Shown: one piece after another, positions 17,756-29,700 of the stretch
Layout of the letters: each line of letters opens with the position of its first letter
Numbering within the stretch: position 1 is the stretch's first letter
NCBI GenBank assembly: GCA_025201865.1
Contig: MU602684.1
Coordinates: 6,619-70,618, forward strand
From: Ramicandelaber brevisporus
Lineage: Eukaryota > Kickxellomycota > Ramicandelaberales > Ramicandelaberaceae
DNA length: 64,000 bases
Reading direction: 5' to 3'
Notes under the pieces: generated by a model
What the model was told of the DNA's origin: nothing
Databases searched by the model: none
What the model saw: only the letters and a program-made list of their open reading frames with translations
Made by a program: the position numbers and the translations under genes

Positions 17756-20700
17756 ATGAGTTCTAATCAAGCTGCTGCTGCTGCTGTCACCGCTGCTACA
17801 GGTAACGACAGTAGTAGTGGTGCTGATACCACCCATCAACAACAGCAGCAGCCTACTCTTGAGGTGATTGTCGCGCGTTTGTCTGATGCAAACCTCGTTT
17901 TGAGCGTCAAAGCTGCTGTTCTCGAAGAGCTCCAAGGCACCTTTGACCAAATGCTAACCACCGAGGCTGCTCGCATTACAACGCAGCTTCTTCCTGCTCT
18001 GTTAGCACTGCTGCAGGGTACTTCGCCCTCTTTATCAGCCACCTCAGCCGAGCATTTGGTCCGTAGCCGCATCTTCGACATTCTCGGCCGTGCCATCCGC
18101 AATTTGCCAAACATGCTACAGCAAGGTCAGCAGCAGCTTGTGCGTGCAATTATTAGTGCGTTTCTGGCAGCGATCGAATGTAATACCGCGTCGTCCAGTA
18201 CTGGTGATTCTGAGGAGGTGGTATTGGCATGTTTGCGCGGATTGACTGATTCTCAGCGCCATTACAAGAGCGAATTGGCTGAAATGATGGCGCAAATTGT
18301 CAATGTTGCCGTGGTTGTATTTGGTCGATTTGAGCGCGCAGTTCGCCTGGTTTTGTCTAGTGCTGCCGAGGGCACTAATTCTGCAGCTGCGAGCGGTAGT
18401 GGTGGAACTCCTGCTGCTTCGAGCATTCTTGGTGTAACATCTCCACGTCCCATGTCACCACCTGCAACTGGTGCATCTGCTGGTGCGAATCAGGCCGACT
18501 CTGGAGATGGTAAACAGCTTCCATCCGCTCGCGACAGTATCAAAGTTGTTCTCGAATTCTGCACAGTCTTCTTCACTTTCCAGATACAAGTGCGTCGCTT
18601 GATGCCCGCTGAAGTTGAGCAGACGGCGTCAACCATTGTATCTGCGCTCACCGTCCCCATTCAAATTGCCGGCGAGACTCCAATCTCTGCTGCAGATCTT
18701 GGTCCTCATACTGCAGACTCCATCATTACTGTGCCAGCCAATCTGCGCTGCCGTGCTGTGGTTTACGAAGTGCGCGGTGTTCAAATTAAGATGATGTTGC
18801 TGCTCTCTCAGCTGGTGATGATTGCTACAAACCCGTTCAAGCTGTATTCTGGAACTTTCCCCAGCATTCTGCTGACTCTCTTCAAGCAGTGCCCATCCGA
18901 TCCACCAACATCGCGCCGAGATATTGTGACTGCACTGGGCTTTATTCGCAAATCAGAGCTTCGACAGCCATTAGTTGATCGTATTGGTGATTTCTTCGAC
19001 GTTGATATTATTGCTGGTTCCGGTATATCATCTCAGGAAGTGTCGGCCCATACTTGCTTTAGTTTGCTGTGTGAAATTGTCTATGGTTTGCGCCATGAAC
19101 TAACTGCAGCGCAATTGCAGCGAGTAATTGTGTTTTATAGAGATGCAATGTGCCGTGGATACATGGATAATCAGATGCTGATGGTGCATATTAGAGTGAT
19201 GAATGAGTTAATTGAGCCTGTAATGAATTTGAGCGACAAACAAGCTGCGGCATGGATGCTGGTTTATTTGATGATGACTATGCTGGACCGCTTGGCGTTT
19301 TTACGCACAACTCTAGTCAATGCTCTCAGTGGTGAAGATAGGCTCTTTACTAAACGCTTCATGCCTCAATCCACCGCTGCCATTAGTGCTACCACTGCCA
19401 CTACTTCTACGACGGCAGCAGCAGCAGGCTCCGAGTCTGAATCTACCTCTGCAGCGATTGTGTCACCTGGTACCACTGTGGCTAATGCCAGTGACTCGAC
19501 TAATAGCAAGTTGCACATTCCAGCATTTGTTCACTCTGTCAACTCGTATGAACTCACTGCCTCGCCATATTTGATTCATGGACCAGTTCGTTTGACTAAC
19601 ACAATGGTTCGTCCGCAGCGTTCGCAATCAATGGCATTCCACACTGCCATGATTGCCCATCTCTGCAATTTATTCCCCGTCTTTAATCAGTTGGCTAATG
19701 CAATGAAGGCGGTGGCTGCTGCTTTGAATGAGTCTGGGATTGATCTGGCTACAACTGCTTTGGAGCCCTATCGGATGGTTGAATTAGTGTCTCGTTTGTT
19801 TAAAGATGGATTGGCTGCACTGTCTGCTGTTATCCAGATCCATGCTGAGATTCAACCACAGCACTCAAACTCACAGTCAACAACCAATAACACTGCGGCC
19901 AATGATAAGAAGGACAGCAATGCGCTGGAAGAAGACGAAATGAAAGGAATGAATAAAGTGCAGCGTGCTCAATATAAGCGTCTCAAGTCATTCCCATATC
20001 AGCACTGTGAGCCAACCACTCCGGCTGACTTGGTCGAGGTCATTGACAAGTTTGCAGATGTTATCATTAGTATTGATTTGAGCACTCTCCAGGAAGTGAT
20101 GCACCTTCACATTGACACTCTATTGGCTGCAACCCATGCTTCTCCACCTCTGTTCCACTTCTCATCTCTGTTGGCACTCCGTGATGTTGGAGTGTCTCAG
20201 ATATTTGCCGCAGTCCTATCAAAGTACATTGTGCCTCGCTTGGAAGACCTGGGTGCAATGTCAGCTTATGATTCGTGTTTGATGCTGTCTTTCTTCCGCA
20301 CTTTACTGCGTGCGGTTATCGAATATCAGCAGTCAAACGAGCCAATTCTGCAGCCGCACATTGTTCGTATCATCATGTCTGCATTGAGTCGCCTGCGCGC
20401 TACTCCACGTCCAATGCCCCATCTCATGGTGCTGCGTATGGCTTGCCACAGCATTGGAGATGATCGTTGCCGTGAAATGTATCGTGAAGCTAGCTCGCTC
20501 ATTCACTTCATGTTTGCTGAACTCAATGCAGCATACGATGTGTTGACTGACAAGAGTGCGCTTGCTTTACTCACCGATACAACGCTGGCCGTTCCTGTTC
20601 GCTTGAGTGAGATTATCAACCACATGACTCTTATGATGCGGCCAATACTGTATTCACTGTACGCCAGCCCCGAGCTGGCTGAAAGAGGATTGCGTGCACT

Positions 20701-23700
20701 GGAGATTTGTGTTGATAATTTGAATGTTGATCATCTCAATCCAATCCTTGCTCCAGCAATGGGTGACCTGCTGCCTGGTATTTGGCGTCACGTTCGACCA
20801 CCTCCATACGACAGCAGATGCGCCATCACTGCTGTCAAGCTGTTTGGTAAACTGGGTGGATTTGCTCAGTCTCATTTGCGGGATACATTTGTAATGTCGC
20901 ATATTTATGATGATTTTGGCGGCAATCCAATGATGGCAAATGTAAACAGCTCCTCTGGCGCAGCTCTTCATCAGCAACAGTTGCAACAGCATGACATCCG
21001 CCCTGCCGCTCAGATTCGCGTTGAGTTTGAAGATTTGCACCAAAAGCCAATTGTGACTTTGGATCCGCCTGTTCGTGCTGCAATTCGCACTGCACGTGAT
21101 TATTACAATGGAATTGAGGTTCATACAAAGACTGCTGCTGTTGATTTCTTATTTGCACAAATTGCAATGTATGTGAAGGACGCTCCATCGGATACTTCTG
21201 CTCGCAGATTGGCTGCATTATCAGCTGATGCATCCGCTGTTCTACTCTCCACTAACACTGCCAGTGGTGGTTCAGGTGCGAAGCAAAGTGGCACCGGCAC
21301 TAGTTCTGGTGCTGGTTCCAGTGCTGGTTCAGGCTCAGGCTCAGGCTCAATGCGTCCTCATGAGATTCTTATCAAGGAATCGTTGTTGGCTATTCTAGAG
21401 GCTGTGGCTACTGATGATACCGAGCTGCGTAATCACATTGTGTCCAAGCTACGCCCTGTTATCAGCTTCTTTGCTGTTCAAGTGGTTGCACACATCCGCT
21501 GTCCTCCTTCTTCCTCATCTGTGCCTGATGTTGATATCAACGGGGTTGAGACTCTGAATCCGCATTTGATTGTTGATGTGTTTAGTGATTCTCTCATGTG
21601 TCCTCATCCAACTGTGTATAAAACTGCATCTGAAATGGCAACCTGGTTCCTCGACTGCCTCCGCTCTCTCATTCCTGATCCATTGGCTCGCAGCCAGCTT
21701 GGTATCTTTGATTTGCTGGTGCGCCGCTCAATCTCTGATGTGTATCGTCCAAGTATTCACGCGCGCCGTGCTGGTCTGACTGGTCTTGAGCTTTTGCTTG
21801 GTAAAGGTACTCCCTCACTTGATGATGGCACCAGCTCTCCATTGCTGCACATTGAATGGGTCCGTAATCATGAGCTGCCTCTAATTCGTGCCTTGTTCCA
21901 TGTTCTCAAGAATCTGAATGTGCCAGCCGCGGCAGCTAAAGCGATGGCCAATGAGATGGATATTGTTGATGAGAGCGAGTGTTCTGATGGGGCCGATGCT
22001 GTGCAATGCAAGCGTGCAAATAGACTGCTGAAGGCTATCATTGAGATATGTCACGATCAACTTGAACCAGCCGTGCCATTGGAAACTAATGCTGATACTG
22101 CCGCTGCTGGTGGTGGTGCTGGTACTGCTACCAGCCCGGACGATGCCATGGATATTGTTGAAGAGAATACTGCGACAGAAACCACTGCAACTGAAACTGC
22201 GACCGAGAAGAAGACTGAGCAAGTCAAGTCTGAGGCCGAAGAGAAGGAGCAGTCGACGTCTGAACCAATGGACGTCGAATCCACTGAACCTGCTGTGTCT
22301 GGAGAGACTTCTACTTCTGATACTACTGTAGCAACCGATGCTGTTGGTGACACTGCAGCTGAAGTTACTACCCCAGCTGTCCCAGCCGACAAACCTGAGA
22401 CCATGCCTGAACCTAAGCCTGAACCTCAGTCTGAACCTGATCCCGAGCCCGAGCCCGAGCCTGAAGCTGAGTTGCCAATGCCAGCTGGTCTTGACTTACT
22501 AGCTCTTCGTCCATTGATACTATTGCTTGGTGGTGAGCTATCGAGTTCGAGCTCTCAAGTGCGCCGTGCTGTGCAGTCGCTGTTTGTTCAGCTCGCTGCT
22601 CGCCTCAGTATTTCTGTTGCTCAGCTCTTGAAGCCGTTTGCCGACAAGATACTGTATCCAATATTCACAAAACCACTTCGGACATTGGCATTCTCTGCTC
22701 AAATCGGCCATTTGGATGCACTGCGCTTCTGCATGTCTGAGCAGCCACCAACCATCATCAGCAACTTGGATGATTTACTGCGCATGCTCAACGAGGCCAC
22801 AGTGTTGGCTGATACTGACGACAAGGCACTGGTTATGCGAGAAGTGATCCCACCTGACGATGAATGCATCGCCGAATTCCGCTTGGTGTGCATCCAGCTA
22901 TTACAAGTAGCCACTCTCAAGCTGCTTGACACTACAACTCCGCTGCGCACTGCATCATCCGGCTCTTCCGCCGAGAGTCTCGCTGCTAATTTGACCAGCA
23001 TGCGTGGCCGTGTTGTCACAATCTTCCTCAAGAGTTTGCATCTCTCGTCGCCTGACATTGTTGCCGCCGCTCAGGCTGGCTTGCGTGCCATTTATCCTGA
23101 CAACACCCGCATGAAGTGGCCCAAAGAACAACTCCAGAATGGCTTGCGTCCTATTCTTCAAAACCTATCTAATGCTCGCAATTTGACTCCGGCTAGCATT
23201 GAGGGTCTTGGCCGCCTTTTGTCGATCTTGGCCAACTTCTTCCGTCCATTGATTGGTCCACGCATGCTGAACCATCTCACTGGTATCTCTGAAATGGGCA
23301 CCATCGCTCAAGCCACATTGCTGGACAACCATGAGCTGCAGGTGGCGGTCAGCATCACTCGTGTGGCTCATCTCATCCAGACTTCTGCGACTTTGCTGCC
23401 AACTCTTGTGCAGAATGTGCTGGTTCTTGAAGGTCAGCTGAAGCGCCATCGATCCAGTCCATTCCGCGAACCAATGTCGCTGCTCACCAATCAGCACCCT
23501 GAAGAGACCGTGGCTTACTTCTTGGAGAAGCTTAATGATACATCACATGCGAGACTGTTTGCTGCGCTGTTGGAGATGCCATCGGCCAGTGGTGTTCGAG
23601 CCGCTCTTTTGAAACGCCACGCTGATTTGACCAAGTTTATTGGAGAGTATGCACAGACATTGACAGCTGCATCCACCGATTCAAGCAACGCACCAAACGA

Positions 23701-26700
23701 CGCGGCGATGCAGACTACTTGCAATGCATTGGAAGTCCTGGCGGCAGCTTTGAGTGCTGGTAAGCCTGCTGAGTTTGGAGCTCGTCTTGTGCACAGCGAG
23801 AACAGCTATGCTCTTGGTGACCGCACTGGCCTCGCGCCAAAGCCCAAGTCTGCTACCGAGGCAGCTTCCAGTTCAGAGGAAATGCAGGCTGCGGCGTGGC
23901 TCATTGATGCCAACAACTCCGCCGTTCTGAGCAGTTTGTGCAGCATTGTGGCTAGTCCACTGTGGATCTCGACCTTGCAGCGTAAAGATGCCTGTTGCAC
24001 TGTAGCTCGTCACTTCCTGGATCTTGCTGTTAGTCTGTTGATGCACTGCGTTACTCACGAAGATGCTCCGTATTCTGCCGTGGCCGCATTGGCTCAGCTG
24101 TGCGAGCGTCCTATATTGGCCAGCGTGTCTGTCCTTCGTCGTCATTTATGGCAGAATGTTGCACTGTCTCCCTCAGTTGCCAAGCGTCAGCGCATAGTCC
24201 AAGGTGCGCTTGACCAGCTCGCTGCAGCATCGCAAACTTCTCTAATTGGCATGTTCCGTTATGCGGTCGTCCCGTGTTTTTATGCTGAATACTCGCGCAA
24301 GGCCTCCTCGTCGCCACCAGTCTCGTCACCATCATCAACTCCAGCTACGCCTGCAAGCTCTACCGAGATTTTTGCTGGATCAGCCATTGTGCAGCGAATT
24401 GAGAATGTCATTTGGAAGCCACTGCTTGGAGCCAATTCCGGTGATCCGCGCTGTAGCGAGCGGCTGTCTCTCGAGCTGGTTCGTTTATCCATTCTGGTTG
24501 TTCGCAACGAATTGCCCAGACAAGCTGACACTCTTCGCGCTGCATTCAGATACATTACGCAGCTATTCAAGCATGATGACACCATCATCCGTCACGCATC
24601 GTTTGTGCTCTGTGCTCACTTTGTGGCCGTCTCATCAGCATCGCCCAATGCCATTGCCGTTCTTGTATCAAATCTGCTCCGTGCGCCACAGAATGATCTA
24701 CGTCATTTGCTCTTTGAGGCTGGCGATGTGCTCTTCCCTGTGCTACCCGAGCGTTTGCCGCCGCCTGCCGGCCAGCCATGGTCCCGCGCACAGTGGATTC
24801 AGATGGTGAATGGCGCCATTGAAGAACGTGGAGCAACGGCTAATCAGAATCGTCTTCTGCATGTTTTGTCTGCGATGGCTCGCTATAGCGATGTGTTCTA
24901 TCCAGCCAGTGCTGTATTGATGCCTCATCTGCCCAACTATATTCTGTACATGCTGCGCAGTATGACTGCGGCTGGAGTGAATCCAAACACTCAGACTACA
25001 CAGGAATACCGGCAGCTTTTGTGTGATTTATTGACGATGATGGTGAGATGGGAGGCCATGGCTCGTGGTGTGATGGAAGTGGCTGATGAATTAGCGCCAA
25101 AGAAGAGCGAGCTTCAGCTTCGGCTGACGGCTGTGAATCGCAAGACTATGGCTGATGATGCAGCACGTGTGGAGCGAGGTGGGCAGTCGCTGATCAAGCT
25201 GCCCCAGCCGCTTCCTCTGCTGTTCCGTGAGCGTATGCTGGTGTTCTTCAATCGTCTTTATATCAACATTACTGATTCTGATGCAGAGCGCACTCGAGCC
25301 ACAGTTGCAGCTAATGAGAATCCAGCCGTAACTGCCGCCCTGGAAGTGGATGCGGCCATTATGGATGTTGATAGCCATTCATCTCGTTTGTTCAATGCCA
25401 TGCGACTTGCCATCTCACCTGGATTGTGGCCTGACGTCACAATGAGATTCCAACTGCCAGATCCAACTCGCACTTTATCCGATGCCGAAACTATCAAGCT
25501 TTGCAATGTGTTGTTTGTGGTTGAGCGTTTATTGGAAGTTAAGGGTAAGCAATGGCTATCTCCAATGGCAGAGTATTTTGTTACATTTTTGAGACAATGC
25601 GTGAAATGCGACTCTCAGCGTATTCATGAGCGAACTGTGCCGATCATTGAGCGAGTTGGTGAGCTTGTCACGTCAGCCGGTCAGTCAAGCCAAGTGGCTG
25701 GCAGCAGTAGCAATAATAGTGGTGATGCCATGGATATCGACGAGTCTGCACAGGAACAGTCATCTGGAGACGACTCGGCTGCCACATCCGACGCTGCGCT
25801 CGTCGAGATGATTAACGGCCTGTTTAATGAGCTTGAGACCATTGTTTGCGATTCATTGACTAACCCAACTCCAAGCTTTGGCGGAATGACTCAGATTCTG
25901 CGCGCATTGTCCAAATATCGTCCAACGGCCATCGACAAGTGTGCGCCAGCTCTCGTCTCGTTAATGCAGAAGCTTGCCAAAGAAGTCCAGAGTGCGCAGC
26001 AATTAATCGCCCAACTACAGCCTCGGCTGCAGCATCGCCCACAGGACGCCGCAGCTATTGCAGAGGCCACTGACACCGTTCGGAAGGCACTTGATTTAAT
26101 GAAGCCGATTATGGAAATGCTGCGCGAGCGTGTCTCATTCCTGGGCGACCATCGTAGATATTACTTGGCCGCATTGGTTCGTATTGTTGAGGCATCCACT
26201 AATATGGAGCTGATGGGCAATATTCTGGATACAATTGAGGGCTGGATCAAGTCAGGCTCTTCATCTGCAGCCTCTACAACTGCTGCGACCGCCTCTGCTA
26301 CAGCGAGCACAAGCAGCGGTACCACCTCGAGTGCCAGCAGTACAAGTGGTCGTCGCGCAAACACGAGCCTGCCAACTATCAGAGAGAAAGCTACGCTGAT
26401 GTGCGCATTAATGATGCTGCGCACTAATGCCGACCAGAAACTCATCGACCAGTATCTGCGCCTCGTCTTGTACGCCTACACCGAGCCCAGTCTGGCTCGC
26501 ACCGATTTGACTGTTCGACTAGAGCAGGCTTTCTTGCTTGGTATGCGCGCCAAAGACCCTCAGATTCGCAGCGAGTTCCTGTCTCTGCTTGACTCCAGCT
26601 TGCCGCGTTCACTCAGACATCGACTCAGCTATGTGATTGGCACGCAGAACTGGGAGAGCGTGTCACAGGAGTTTTGGATTGCTCAGGCACTGGCGCTACT

Positions 26701-29700
26701 GTTGAGGTCTGTGCGTAGCAGTCAGAGTGAGGCTGGTGCAGTCCCAGTTCCAGCTCATATCAGTGCCGCCAATGTTGTTTCCACGCAGGGACTTGTCACT
26801 GGAACTGGTAGCCTGGCTGGCTTTGGCGTCTGTCGCCAGTTTGCCAATTTGCCTGTCTTGAACGCACCATCTTCATCTGCGTTGATCGAGGCACTGGCCG
26901 AGGTCTCTGCATCAGCCACACAGTTCGTCGCCAGCACAATGTCTACCACAGCAAGTGGCATTCTTCGTTCATTGGAGCAGCTCGTACTGTGTGATGATCG
27001 CGTAGCTCACGTTGCTTGGATTGAGGTGTTTGCCAGTTGCTGGAACTCGCTGCGACCACGCGATGCTACTGATGCAGCTCCAGGTCTCATTGCTCTTTTG
27101 GCCAAGCCGTATCACAATGCCCAAGAGAAACAGCGTCCGAACGTGATCCAGGCACTGTTTGATGGTATCTTGCGCTGTAGACCTATTCCAATGCTGCCAC
27201 CTCATTTGATTCGCACTCTTGGCCAGAAGTTTGGTGCTCATCACCAAGCTATTTTGATGCTGGAAACGTATGCTGCTGCGCCACACACCTATGGCCCAAC
27301 GTCATCTCGCCTCTCGAGCATTATTGGCGATGCACTTTCCACTATTTATGAGACTCTCGGTGACCGTGACATGTCGTGCGGGCTGCTGCGTCAACACACT
27401 CAGTTTGTTGAGACTAACATTGCACTATCGCATGAACAGTATGGCCAGTGGGCACCTGCTCAGACTGCCTATGAGCGTGCGCAAATAATGGCCCGTACTG
27501 GTGCACTACCATACGTTGAGACTGAGTTTGAGCTGTGGGAGCAGCGCTGGATGGGTTTGCTGCGTCGGATGCAGCAGTGGGACGTGGTTGCTGAGCTGTC
27601 AAAGACTGCTGGAGACGCGCCTCGTTTGTTGGATAGCATTTGGCACATGTGGGATCGGTGGTTTGACAATCTCGAGAACATCGAGCGCTTGCTAATGACC
27701 CACCGCGATACTGCCACTCCAAGGCTGCGCATTTGCCAGATGCTGTTTTACATCATGACGCAGCCTGACACTTCTGGTGAGCTGACTGCTGGTTCAGATG
27801 GTGCACGCGTTGTTGGTGACCTCCAGCAGCTGCTTCTCAACCAGTGGCACCAGATGCCTTCAATAGTGACATCCAACTCTCACCAGCGGCTCATTTATGA
27901 CTTCCAAATGTGCACTGAGGTGCTGGAGGCTACTGGCATTCTCAAGCGTGCTGCTGATATTGACACAAACAATCTCGAGTCAATGTCGGGTCGTATCAAG
28001 GTTGATTTGCAAAATTGGCGCGACAGACTACCACTCGATCATACTGATTTTGAGATTTGGAGCGATATTGTGGCATGGCGTCGCCACATCTTTACAGAGA
28101 TCACCCGTCGTTATGAGAATGCTGGAATCTTGCCACGTGCCGGCGCTGCAAACGCTGGCGGTAATTCAAGCACCGCATCGCACCAATATCGCGGTCCCCA
28201 CGAGGTTGCCTGGATTTCGAATCGATTTGCTCGTATTGCTCGTAAACATGGCTTGGTCAAACTGTGCAAGGATGAATTGGCCAAGGTGTATCGTTTGCCC
28301 AACATTGAGGTTCATGAGGCGTTCTTGAAGTTGTATCGCGAAGCCAAGTGCTCTTTAGACACGCCGTACCAGCTGAATGCCGGCTTGGATGTCATCAGCA
28401 ACACCAACCTGATGTACTTCTCGGCTGCTCAAAAGTCTGATTTCTTCAAGCTCAAGGGCATCTTCCTGTCACGTCTTGGCCGCCTTGGTGAGGCTAACGA
28501 CAGCTTTTCAATGGCAGTGCAGGTTGACACTGGCTGCACAAACGCCTGGGCAGCCTGGGCCACATACAATGATGCTAGAAGCACAATGTCGGCTAGCACC
28601 ACCGGCCAGATTGATTATGGCGCAGCCGCTGGCGCTGTTTGTAGCTATCTGCAGGCTGCGTCTGATCCGGCTGCCACAACTACCACGCCGCCAGGTATTG
28701 CCGCTGTTGCCGCCGCCGCTGGAGGTAATGGCCCTGCTGGCAGCGGTTCGAATGCAGCTGGTGCAGGCTCGATCAACCCAACTGGCGCTGCGCATCCGCC
28801 GATTCTGCTCAAGTCTGGTAACAAGCACGTGCGATACTTGGCTCGAGTTTTATTTTTGCTCTCGATTGACAACGATGCTGGCACAATCAGCGAAGGCATT
28901 GAGGCATTCCGCACGAGTCCGCCGTATCGAGCATGGCTGATGCTAGTGCCGCAGCTTCTTGTGGCACTGGGCCATCGTGAGGCGCAGTACATTCGTCCAA
29001 TTCTTCAAGGTTTGGTACAACAGTTCCCACAGGAAATGTTCTTCCAGCTGAGATCCGCCAAGGAAGAGTATTTGGGACTGAGACGTCCTCGCCCCGGTTC
29101 ATTGCCACTGAGCTCGTCGGGTGGCTCGCATATGGCGCTGTCTTCATTCACTGGCTCGTCAGCTGTGGCGGCATCAGAGTCAGGCGCTGCCGACGGTTCA
29201 CAAGAGAAGCAGGATGATTCGATGGATATTGATGAACCGAGCGCTGAGAGCAAGGATGCATCCGAGAAGCCTACAACCACTGCCGCGCAGTCCAGTGATG
29301 CCGAAATTGATCAGGACAGTGACATGATTGAGGACAGTTTGGATGGATTCGGTCCTGGTGGTGTTCAGATGGCGAGCGAGCATGAGCCAATGGACACTGA
29401 TGACGATGGTGCTGGCTTAGCTGTGTCTGTTCGTTCTCAGCAGCGTCAGCGGGCTGCTGCTAATCAATCGCAGCAGTCCACCCAGCCAGAAGGTCACGCC
29501 GCTAATACCGTGCTGTCCAATGCGACTCTCTCTGAGGGCACTGTTGGCGGCGGCCAGAACACTCAGCAGACTGTGAGCACCCAGCCACTTGCCAACGATT
29601 TGCCATCTCCCTATTCACAGCAGTACTCGCTGCCTGGCGTTACAAACATCGGCGATGTGTGGGGTCATGTCGATACCTTGTATGAAGCACTTCGGTCTAA

